NCBI GenBank assembly: GCA_032717465.1
Contig: CM064657.1
Coordinates: 25,485,319-25,549,318 of the forward strand
DNA: 64,000 nt
From: Coenobita brevimanus
Lineage: Eukaryota; Arthropoda; Malacostraca; Decapoda; Coenobitidae
Direction: 5' to 3'
Made by a program: the position numbers and the translations under genes. The notes beneath the pieces are model-generated. The model saw nothing but the letters and a program-made list of their open reading frames with translations. It ran no database searches and had not been told where the DNA came from. The first letter of the stretch is position 1; every line of letters starts with the position of its first letter. Shown here piece by piece: positions 1-9,467 of this stretch.

Positions 1-1281
1 CTAAACACTGCAATCATGTCTCCCCTCTTTCTCCTTTCCTCTAAGGAAGGCAAATCCAGCTTTTCCAGGCTCTCTGTGTATGACAGATCTGCCAGACTGG
101 GGACCATCTTGGTTGCTGTTCTTTGTATTCTTTCAGTCTTGTTTATATCTTTCTTTTTGTGTGGGGACCACACTACTACTGCATATTCTAACCTGGGGCA
201 GATCATGGCCACTATCAATTTTTTCATCATCTCCTCATCTATATAATGAAATCCTACTCTTATGTTAGTCAAGAGTTTATACGTCTTTCTAACTATCTTG
301 TTAATGTGTTTTTCGGATGACAAACTATCTTGGACCAACATTCCCAAATCTTTCTCTTCTCTCATTTTTGTGATTAATTCATTACCCAACAAATAATTCA
401 GTGATGGCCTCCTGGTACTTTTACCCATTTCCAATATTTTACATTTCTTTACATTAAATTTCATTTCCCATATCCGGCTCCAATCATGTATCCTATCCAG
501 ATCCTCCTGCAGCATTTTACAATCCTCCTCAGCCTCTACGGATCTTTACATCATCAGCAAACAGACTTGCATAACTGTTCACTCCATATACCATATCATT
601 TACCTAAATCAGGAACATTACTGGCACCAACACCGAGCCTTGAGGGACTCCACTTGTTACCTCCCTCCATCCAGACATCCTGTCCTTTATTACTGTCCTC
701 ATTTGTCTGACTCTTAAAAAATCTCTCATCCATTCCAGGAGTTTCCCCTTCAGCCCTCCTATATATTCTAGTTTCCACATCAGTTTCTTATGAGGTACCT
801 TGTCGAAGGCCTTCTCTAAGTCTAAGTACACACAATCCACCCAACCTTGTCTCTCCTGTACCACATCAATCGCTCTTGAGTAAAAGGTCAACAAGTTGGA
901 AACACATGACCTTCCGCTTCTGAATCCAAACTTACATTCAGCCAAAATATTCATCTCTTCTAGATATTTTATCCATCTGTCTTTCAGGATTCTCTCACAC
1001 AATTTTGTGACCATGCTGGTTAAAGACACTGGTCTATAATTCAGGGGTTCTTCCCTGTTTCCTCTCTATTAATTGGTACCACATTTGCCCTCTTCCATTC
1101 TTGTAGCACTTTCCCCTCTTCCAGAGAACACACAGTTAAACTGAATTTTATCCGCCAGTTGTTCTTTGCATTCCTTCAGTACCCAGTTAGAAATTCCATC
1201 AGGTCCTGGGGCTTTCCTTACATCTTGAGTTTCCAGTAATTTATACACTTCCTGTACCTCCACTTTTATATCTTTTATCAC
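1..1281 (-). pseudogene. Reverse transcriptase fragment of A1
   Basis: The RT domain is read in at least two frames on the minus strand (1281-1069, then 1029-604 and onward). The catalytic LFADD box is visible near 565, although the stretch between it and GVPQGS is shifted. The EN domain and all of ORF1 are missing because of 5' truncation. It is not expected to make an active protein. Confidence 0.75.
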
Positions 1282-1282
1282 C

Positions 1283-1283
<1 letters not shown>
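1..1283 (-). mobile_element. LINE-A copy A1 (CR1/L2/Jockey-like non-LTR retrotransposon), fragment
   Basis: First of seven minus-strand LINE-A copies. The 3' end lies off the left edge. The 5' end is truncated inside the reverse transcriptase and stops exactly where a TG run begins. The minus strand reads conserved RT blocks in order from the right: the GPDGISNWVLKEC region, the NLL/GRSC block, YLDLEKAFDKVPH, GVPQGS and LFADD. Members of this LINE group encode an endonuclease-RT for target-primed reverse transcription; the family assignment is from motif recognition only. Confidence 0.85.

Positions 1284-1343
<60 letters not shown>
1284..1343. repeat. (TG)n microsatellite at the A1/A2 junction
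   Basis: About 30 uninterrupted GT units. On the minus strand this is the (CA)n tail that follows the GGTAAATA 3' end of A2. Its other side is the truncated 5' edge of A1. Confidence 0.98.
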
Positions 1344-1345
<2 letters not shown>

Positions 1346-1500
1346 TTACCTAGTTGTGATATACAGGAAATGAGCTAAGCTCGTGGGGTCCGGTCTCTTT
1401 TTCTCAATAAGTCAAATTTTGCTTTGAACTTGTTAAGTTTTTAGACTGGACGATCTCTTTGTCCAGGCAATTCCACAGGTCTGTGCATCTATATGGAAAA

Positions 1501-4500
1501 CTATAATTGTTGATATCCTTCAAGAAACTTGGCTTTTTCAGTTTTATTCTGTGTCCTCATGCTACTCTCCCATCCCATACATAACAGATCTTTTCTATCA
1601 ATTTTATCTGCTGCTATCATGACCCTGAACACTGCAATCATGTCGCCCCTCTCTCTCTCATATCTTCTAAGGAAGCCAGGTCCAGCTCTTCTCGCCTCTT
1701 TCTGTACGACAGATCTGCCAGGCTGGGGACCATCTTGGTTGCTGTTTTTTGTGTTCTCTCGATCTTGTTTATACCTTTCTTTTTGTGTGGGGACCACATT
1801 ACCACTGCATATTCCAACCTGGGGTGGATCATGGCCACTAACATTTTTCCATCATCTCATCCATGTAATGAAATGCCACTCTTATGTTAGTCAAGAAATT
1901 GTACGGCTCTCTAACTATCTTGTTAATGTGTTTTTCAGGCGACAGACTAGCCTGGACCAGCGCCCCCAAATCTTTCTCATCTCTCACTTTTGTGATTGGT
2001 TCATTAACCATCATATTATTCAGTGATGGCCTCTTGGTACTTTTACCCATTTCTGATATTTCACATTTTTTTGCATTGAATTTCATTTCCCACATCCGGT
2101 TCCAATCATGAATCCTGTCCATGTCTTCCTGCAGCATTCTACAGTCTTCTTCAACATCTACTCTGCTCAAGATCTTTTCATCATCAGCTAACAGACTTGT
2201 ATTGCTGTTCATTCCATCTGTCATATCGTTTACATTACTGGAGCTAACACCAAGCCCTGTTTCTTCCGTCCTTCCAGACATCTTGTCCTTTATTACTGTC
2301 CTCATCTGTCTGTTTCTCTCAAGAAGTCTCTCATCCATTCCAGGAGGTTTCCCTTCAGTCCTTCTATGTGCTCCAATTTCCACATTAGTCGCTTGTGGGG
2401 TACCTCGTCGAAGGCTTTCTCCAAATCTAAATACACACAATCCACCCAGCTGTCTCTCTCCTGTAGCACGTTTATTGCTCTTGAGTAAAAGCTCAACAAG
2501 CTGGAAATATGACCTTCCATTTCTGAATCCACACTGACTTTTAGCAAAAATGTTCATCTCCTCCAGGTATTTTATGCATCTGTCTTTCAGGATTCTCTTG
2601 CACAATTTTGCGACTATGTTGGTCAGGAACACTGGTCTACAATTCAGAGGTTCTTCCTTGTTTCCTCCCTTATAAAGTGCTACCACATTGGCCCTCTTCC
2701 ATTCCTGTGGCACTTTTCTTTCTTCCAGAGAACAAACAATTAATCCATGAATCTTATCCGCCAGTTGTTCTCTGCATTCTTTCAGTACCCATGTAGAGAT
2801 TCCATCCAGTCCTGGGGCTTTCCTTACATCTTGAGTTTCCAGTAATTTATATACTTCCAGCACTTCCACTTTTATGTCTCTTATCTCTACATTTCTAGTC
2901 ACCCTGTCTCCTTCCACAAAATCCCTTTCTTTAGTGAAAACTGATTGGAAACATTTGTTCATTATTTCAGCTTGCATTGCCACATCTTTATAGACCTCTC
3001 CTTCTACTTTCAGTTTGGTGATTCCTTCCTTTTGTTTCAGTGTGCCATTAACAAATCTATAAGACAATTTGGGTTCTCCCTTACTTTTGTCAATTATACC
3101 TTTTTCAAAATTCCTTTCCTCCTCTCTACGTATTCTTGTATATTTATTTCTAGTTCTTCTATATTCTTCTTTTGTTCTATTATTACCTCTCTTTCTCCAG
3201 TTGTTCCATGCCATGTCCCTCTCTGTTTTTGCTATCATACACCTTCTGTCAAACCAATCTTTCTTCCTGTTTTCTTTCCCACTCACTCTTGGAACATATT
3301 TTTCCATTCCCAAATTATAGGGGTCTAGAAAGACATCCCACTTCCTCTGCATCTCTCTCGTTTCTCTGAGTTTTCTCCAGTCTGCATTTTCGAAAAATTT
3401 CCTCTATCTTGAAAAGTTAGCTTCTTCAAAGTTGAATCTTCTCTGCCTATAAAGCTCATCTCTTTACACCTCATTCCCTTTTATCATCTGGAACTCAATG
3501 ACCACGTGATCACTTTCTCCTATAGGACACAGACATTTCAAAGATTCAATTATGTCAGGTTCTTTGGTTAGCAGTAAATCTAGTCTTGCTGGTGTGTCAT
3601 CACCTCTGAATCTTGTCTCTCCTTTGATCCATTGGGTCATTAGATTATTCATTGCTATATTTAACAGTATAGTGCCCCACAAATCTTCACTGTCTCCTGA
3701 GTCCCATTCCTCCCAGTTCATCTCTTTACAATTATAAATCATCCATCCATCATCCAATCCTACATTGCCCCATGAAGAGAGTAGGAGCCCTGGGCTAGGC
3801 AGTTGGTCCTGACATTTAAGATGAGAGTGACCAGCCTCACTCATCCCTGAGTGGCATTACGTGAGCAATAAACCCCAACCATCCCTTAGATATAAACCTT
3901 CACCGACTCAATCCGATTGGAGCGCAATAATTACCCACTAAACCACCAGGCGCCAAAACTTGGATATATGGTTACCACCCAGCGTAGTAAATAGTTTTCT
4001 GGTGTACAGGAAACCATTTGGCTTGTCACTCATTGTAGAGCCACCCACAGGCAGAAGGAAGAGGAAAGAATGAAGGAAAGAAAGGCAGAAGAGGGAGCGT
4101 AAAGTCACCTGTAGGCAGAAGGATGAGGAAAGACTGAAGGAAAGAAAGACAAAAGAGAACGGAAGGAAAGAAGGATGGGAGAGGGGACAGGGCAGACACC
4201 CGAGAGCAGCACTACATCGAGTGAGTGGATGGTGAGCGCCCCCCACCTACCACAAACAATTAAAAACGTCCATCAGAATTATGTTGTTGCTTTTCTCAGT
4301 CACTTTCTGTAGATATCTAATCATGTCTGACAACATCTCCTGGTTCTCATCGTCATTCCATACCCTTGTCTTAGGGGGAACATATACCACTGCGATGTCT
4401 CTCTTGCCATTCTCTCCAGTTTCTAATTTCATATTTATCACTTCAGCCCTACCCTCCCGGTTCCCCTCTGTCCACATTGATGTTGTTCTTCACTGCTATC

Positions 4501-4781
4501 ATCACTTCTCCTCCCAGTTTTTCTTTTCTGCCTCTTCTTCACAATTTGTATTTACCATTTCCCATATGGATATCAATATTCTCTCTTAACATGGTCTCTA
4601 CAAGGCACATAATATCTGGTTCATATACCCTCAAGTAATCGTTTATTTCTAACCGTGCCGATATTAAACCATCAACATTAGTATATGCCACTTTCAAACA
4701 TTTTTTTATATTCTTTATTCCCTCTTCTCTCCCTCTCTCCATAGGTACCACTTCCTTAATTTCTGATCCATAACTCTCCAA
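1501..4781 (-). pseudogene. ORF2 of A2: endonuclease-reverse transcriptase, disrupted
   Basis: From right to left: the APE-type endonuclease start (YTNVDG, VETMLRE, DRKE) at about 4781-4480, a GVFN remnant of the GDFN box near 4260, insertion U1 (3735-4255), the SDHVVIEFQ motif at about 3500, then the RT from about 3350 down to 1840, and the C-terminal FPYRSIDLWN-like block near 1500. A long open stretch (3352-1838) covers much of the RT, but local frameshifts damage the NLLSFYSR and GVPQGS blocks. The ADD box reads LADDE. Non-functional. Confidence 0.8.
3735..4255 (-). mobile_element. Repeat U, copy U1 (short interspersed element with (GGAT)n tail)
   Basis: A 521 bp block inserted in the A2 endonuclease, flanked by a 7 bp duplication ACAATTA (3728-3734 and 4256-4262). 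Comparison with the uninterrupted A4 sequence near 13440 shows the empty site. The minus strand ends in GGATGGATG units, so it is drawn on that strand. A related copy, U2, lies at 41775-42291. It has no convincing coding capacity. A segment around 3940-3960 vaguely resembles tRNA promoter boxes. Probably a SINE or short non-autonomous retroelement. Confidence 0.7.
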
Positions 4782-4795
4782 TAGAACACTGTCTT

Positions 4796-5640
4796 CTATT
4801 CCTCTGTTCTCTGTTTGTTTTCTGCCTTTGCTTCCTTTACTAGCTCCATTATTTTAGCTCTTTCTTCCACATTTGCATCTTTCCTTATCCAAACATTCTT
4901 GAACTCCTCTTTGTCTGATAAATTCCATGTTCTGTTGATTATTTCATTTACTATTACCTGAGACTTAAACTTCACTGTAAATGGCCTCGCCCCTCCTTCC
5001 TCATGCTTTCCTAACCTAAACACTTGTTCAGTCTCTTCTTGAGCTTCGTCATTATTCTCCATAACAACTATTACTATCTCGTTTGCCTTACTCAGTTCTT
5101 CTCTTTACTTTTCTGATCTTACTGTCATACGTTTTTCTTTTACTCCTGAAATCATCATGCATTTTTTCTTGTCTGCTTCATCCCAGACTAAAGATTCTCT
5201 ACTTTTTATCCTAACCACTTTTTCTTCCACCATTCCCTTGCTTTGTTGTTCAGTAATCTCTTCCATATTTATATTTCCTTCCTCTTGAATTTTTTTCCAC
5301 CCCTTATGTTTATCCTTGATTTTTATTCATGCTCATCTAGTTTACTTTTCATCCTGTCCCTTTCTTCTTCCAACCTCTTATTTTCCCTCTTGAGCTGTTT
5401 TATTTCATTTGAGGCGGATATGTTACTCAATTTTAATTCTGTAACTTCCATTTCTTGTTCACACTGCATGTGCAGTCGTTTTCCATCTTTGTCTGAATTA
5501 TATTAATCTCTTTCTCCTGTTCTAAGTTCCATTCCTGCAACTCTCTAATTACTGTGCATACCTTTTTTAACTCCTGGACATTCCTGTCCACCATTTTCTC
5601 CACTCCTGCTACTCTTGTCTAGTTCACTTTAGTACTTCCT
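4796..5640 (-). pseudogene. ORF1 of A2 (coiled-coil/RNA-binding protein), degenerate
   Basis: The C-terminal part (5062-4796, 88 codons) has the ARPFTVKFKSQ and VWIRKDA motifs that match ORF1 of A5, A6 and E. Upstream the reading frame is broken, but Glu/Lys-rich coiled-coil coding can be followed to about 5640. Proteins of this shape (coiled coil, RRM-like, C-terminal domain) bind LINE RNA in L1-type ORF1 proteins; that role is inferred here. Confidence 0.6.
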
Positions 5641-5915
5641 TTACCCTTATCCTTATCGGAGAAGCCCGCAAATTCACCGCCACCAGATGTAAACAATTAA
5701 CTGTCTCCTTCCCCCATGATGGAACCCACAAAAACTTTCTACTTCCACTGTGTTTTGTACTCTTGTTTGACTGAAATCTACATTTTTATCACTAATATCA
5801 GACGGGACCACCATTCACACATTCATTCACATAATTACAATAGGCTTGTCTCCTTTTTGCCGCTGATTCGGTGATTATTTCCCCACGTTCCACAAAGAGC
5901 TCCATCTCTGTCGGC

Positions 5916-5920
<5 letters not shown>

Positions 5921-5949
<29 letters not shown>

Positions 5950-6200
5950 TCACCGGGTCGGTCAGAATCACTTGATGGTCGTGATCGTCAGCTTTTACCC
6001 TCCCGGAAGGGAGCTGAGAGCTCATATAGTCCGATCTAAGGGCAAGACTGTGACCTTCACACATGCACACACCCATCCCCTTGCTCGAGGGGGACAGTAA
6101 CCACCCACTTCATCAGTGAAACTTTTCGCAACCTGAGCGAGGGGTGAACTCCCGTCCACCAGTTGGCAAGCGGGAACGTTACCACTGCACCAGTGAGTGG
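5921..6200 (-). mobile_element. tRNA-derived SINE (SINE1) with (CA)n tail
   Basis: On the minus strand the element starts near 6200 with a tRNA-like head: an A-box-like TGGTGCAGTGGTAACG followed by a B-box-like GGGAGTTCACCCC at the normal distance. A body of about 190 bp follows, ending GGTGAATT and (CA)13 (5921-5946). tRNA-derived SINEs are transcribed by RNA polymerase III and moved by a partner LINE. It lies between the full 5' end of A2 and the 3' end of A3. The 3' end resembles that of LINE-A. Confidence 0.75.
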
Positions 6201-7622
6201 TATGTATTTACCTATTTGTATTTACCTATTTGTAGTATACAGGAATTGAGCAATGCTCGTGTTGTCCTGTCTCCATATCCACATTTATCAAGTCTACCTT
6301 TACACACATGAATGTTTTTCTCATGCACCACCTCTTTGTCTAAGTCGTTCCAAATATTTAAGAATATACCTAATTGTGGTATACACGGAATGTACTATGC
6401 TCGTGGGTTTCCGTCGCTGTTTCTCAATAAGTCGAATTTAACTTTAAACTCGTTTATGTTTTTAGACTGGATGATCTCTTTGTCCAGGCTATTCCATAAG
6501 TCTATACTTCTGTAAGGAAAGCTATATTTCTTGATATCCTTCAAGCAGCTTGACTTTTTCAATTTCATTCCATGTCCTCTTGTTGCTCTCTTATCCCATA
6601 CAAACAGATCTTCTTTGTCAATTTTATCTACTCCCACCATGGTCCTGAACACCGCAATCATGTCTCCCTCTTTCTCCTTTCCTCTAATGAAGGCAAATCC
6701 AGTTTTTCCAGCCTCTCTCTGTATGACAGGTCTGTCAGACTGGGGACCATCTTGGTTGCTGTTCTTTGTATTCTCTCAATCTTGTTTATATCTTTCTTTT
6801 TGTGTGGGGACCACACTACCGCTGCATATTCTAGCCTGGGGCGGATCATGGCCACTATCAATTTTTTCATCATTTCCTCATCCATATAATGAAATGCTAC
6901 TCTTATGTTAGTCAAGAGCTTATAAGTCTCTCCAACTATCTTGTTAATGTGCTTTTCTGGTGACAAACTATCTTGGACCAGCACTCCCAAATCTTTCTCT
7001 TCTCTCCTTTTTGTGATTAATTCATTACCCAAAAATAATTCAGTGATGGTCTCCTGGTACTTTTACCCATTTCCAATATTTTACATTTCTTTACATTAAA
7101 TTTCATTTCCCACGTCCGGCTCCAATTGTGTATCCTATCCAAATCCTCCTGCAGTATTTTACAATCCTCCTCAACCTCTATCTTCCTCAAGATCTTTACA
7201 TCATCAGCAAACAGACTCGCATAACTGTTCACTCCATCTACCATATCATTTACATAAATCAGGAACATTACTGGCGCCAACACTGAGCCTTGAGGGACTC
7301 CACTTGTTACTTCCTCCATCCAGACATCTTTTCCTTTATTACTGTCCTCATTTGTCTGTCTCTCAAAAAGTCTCTCATCCATTCCAGAAGTTTCCCCTTT
7401 AGTCCTCCTATATATTCTAGTTTCCACATTAGTCTCTTATGAGGTACCTTGTCAAAGGCCTTCTCTAAGTCTAAGTACACACAATCCACCCAACCATCTC
7501 TCTCCTGTACCACATCAATCGCTCTTGAGTAAAAGCTCAACAAGTTTGAAACACATGACCTTCCACTTCTGAATCCAAACTGACATTCAGCCAAAATATT
7601 CATCTCTTCCAGATATTTTATC

Positions 7623-7624
<2 letters not shown>
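6201..7624 (-). mobile_element. LINE-A copy A3, 5'-truncated
   Basis: Holds the 3' UTR with a double 3' module (outer 6205-6365, inner from about 6366) and the C-terminal two thirds of the RT. The 5' end is truncated at the IKYLEEMN coding region and abuts a TG run at 7625. The sequence is very similar to A5 by eye, indicating a young copy. Confidence 0.85.
6395..7603 (-). pseudogene. Reverse transcriptase of A3, frameshifted
   Basis: Four overlapping minus-strand frames (7603-7307, 7427-7017, 7032-6658, 6661-6395) together give a contiguous RT C-terminal half: GRSC block, YLDLEKAFDKVPH, GVPQGSVLAPVMFLIYVNDM, LFADDVK and the terminal FPYRSIDLWNSLDKE. One small indel lies near 7310 (missing base in the CCTCC run), others near 7027 and 6660. 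The catalytic FADD is intact but the protein is not. Confidence 0.8.

Positions 7625-7653
<29 letters not shown>
7625..7653. repeat. (TG)n microsatellite at the A3/A4 junction
   Basis: About 14 TG units between the truncated 5' edge of A3 and the GGTAAATA 3' end of A4 (read on the minus strand). Confidence 0.97.
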
Positions 7654-7655
<2 letters not shown>

Positions 7656-7684
7656 TTACCTAATTATGGTATACAGGAAATGAG

Positions 7685-9465
7685 CTACACTCTTGGAATC
7701 CCGTCTCTGTTTCCCAGTAAGTCAAATTTAGCTTTAAACTCGTTTAAGTTTTTGGACTGGAAGATCTCTTTGTCCAGGCTATTCCACAAGTCTATGCATC
7801 TATATGGAAGGCTATATTTCTTGATATTTTTCAAGCAACTTGGCTTTTTCAGTTTCATTCCATGTCCTTCTGTTACTCTCCCATCCCATACAAACAGATA
7901 TTTTCTGTCAACTTTATCTACTCCCATCATGGCCCTGAACACCGCAATCATGTCGCCCCTCTCTCTCTCCTTTCTTCTAGGGAAGGCAGATCCAGCTTTT
8001 CCCGCCTCTATCCATACGACATCTGCCAGGCTAGGGACCATCTTGGTTGCTGTTCTATGTATTCTGTCGTTCTTGTTTATAATATATCTTTCTTTTTGTG
8101 TGGGGACCACACTACTTCTGCATATTCCAACGTGGAGCAGATCATGGCCATTATCAATTTTTTCATCATCTATGTAATGGAATGCCATGCTTATGTTAGA
8201 CAAGAGATTGTACGTCTCTCGAACTATCTTGTTAATGTGTTTTTCTGGTGACAAACTATCCTGGACTGGCACCCCCAAATCTTTCTTTTCCCTCACTTTT
8301 GTGATTGGTTCATTAACCATCATATAATTCAGCGATGGCGTCTTGGTACTTTTTCCCATTTCCAATATTTTTCATTTTTTTGCGTTGAATTTCATTCCCC
8401 ATCCGGCTCCAATCATGAATCATGTCCTGGATTTCCTGTAGTATTTTACAGTTTTTTACGACTTCTATTTTCCTCAAGGTCTTTGCATCGTCAGCAAACA
8501 GACTTGCATAACTGTTCATTCCATCTACCATATCATTTATGTAACTCAGGAACATTACTGGTGTTAACACTGAGCCCTGTGGGACTCCACTTGTTGCTTC
8601 CCTCCATCCAGACATCTTGTCCTTTATTACTGTCTTCATTTGTCTGTCTCTCAAGAAGTCTTTCATCCATTCCAGGAGGTTTCCCTTCAGTCCTCCTCTG
8701 TGCTCCAGTTTCCACGTTAGTTGCATGTGGGGTACCTTGGCAAAGGCTTTCTCCAAATCCAAATACATACAATCTACCCAGCTGCCTCTCTCCTTTAGCA
8801 CGTATATCGCTCTTGAGTAAAAGCTCAACAAGTTGCAAGCACACAACCTTCCACTTCTGAATCCACACTGACTTTCAGCCAAACTGTTCATCTCCTCCAG
8901 ATATTTCATCTGTCTGTCTTTCAGGATTCTCTCACACAATTTTGCGACTATGCTGGTCATGGACACTGGTCTATAATTCAGAGGTTCATCCTTGCTTCCT
9001 CCCTTATAAACTGCTTCCACGCTGGCCCTCTTCCATTCCTGTGGCACTTTCACTTCTTCTAGAGAACACTCAATTAAACTGTGAATCTTATCCACTAGTT
9101 GTTCTCTGCAGTCTTTCAGTATCTAAGTAGAGGTTTCATCTGGTCCTGGGGCTTTCCTTACATTTTGAGTTTCCAGTACACTTCCTGTACTTCCACTTTT
9201 ATATCTTTTATCACTATATTTCTGGTCACTCCCTCCCCCTCCATAAAATCTCTTTCTTCAGTGAAAAACAATTGGAAACATTTGTTTATTATTTCAGCTT
9301 GCATTGCCGCATCTTTATAGACCTCTCGTTCTACTTTCAGTTGGGTGACTCTTTCCTTTTGTTTCAATTTGCCATTAACAGATGTATAAAACAATTTGTG
9401 TTGTTCCTAACATTTGTCAGTTATACCGTTTTCAAAGTTCCATTCTTCCTTTCTACGTATTCTTG
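7685..9465 (-). pseudogene. ORF2 of A4, reverse transcriptase part
   Basis: Read in several frames: 9394-9158 (end of the linker), 9095-8313 (260 codons with the GGSKDEPLNYRPVS, FRSGRLC, YLDLEKAF, GVPQGSVL and SLFADDAK blocks), then 8365-7685 (C-terminal 226 codons). The FADD catalytic pair is kept. The domain is cut on its upstream side by the Tigger insertion at 9466/9467. Confidence 0.75.
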
Positions 9466-9467
9466 TA

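Larger units (their letters stand above)
1344..5920 (-). mobile_element. LINE-A copy A2, full length but old
   Basis: Runs on the minus strand from a 5' UTR that ends at 5920 to the 3' end GGTAAATA at 1344, followed by CA units. The same 5' boundary (a CAGGT/GGCCACCTG edge next to TG units) occurs in A4 at 15420, which supports a full-length 5' end. ORF1 and ORF2 are both recognisable but broken by frameshifts, and a 521 bp element (U1) is inserted in the endonuclease. Total about 4.6 kb, or 4.05 kb without the insertion. Confidence 0.85.

Noticed and set aside
5947..6200. A functional tRNA gene in SINE1 or SINE2
   Set aside because: Only the promoter-box portion is tRNA-like; acceptor stem pairing and CCA context are missing, and each continues into a SINE body.
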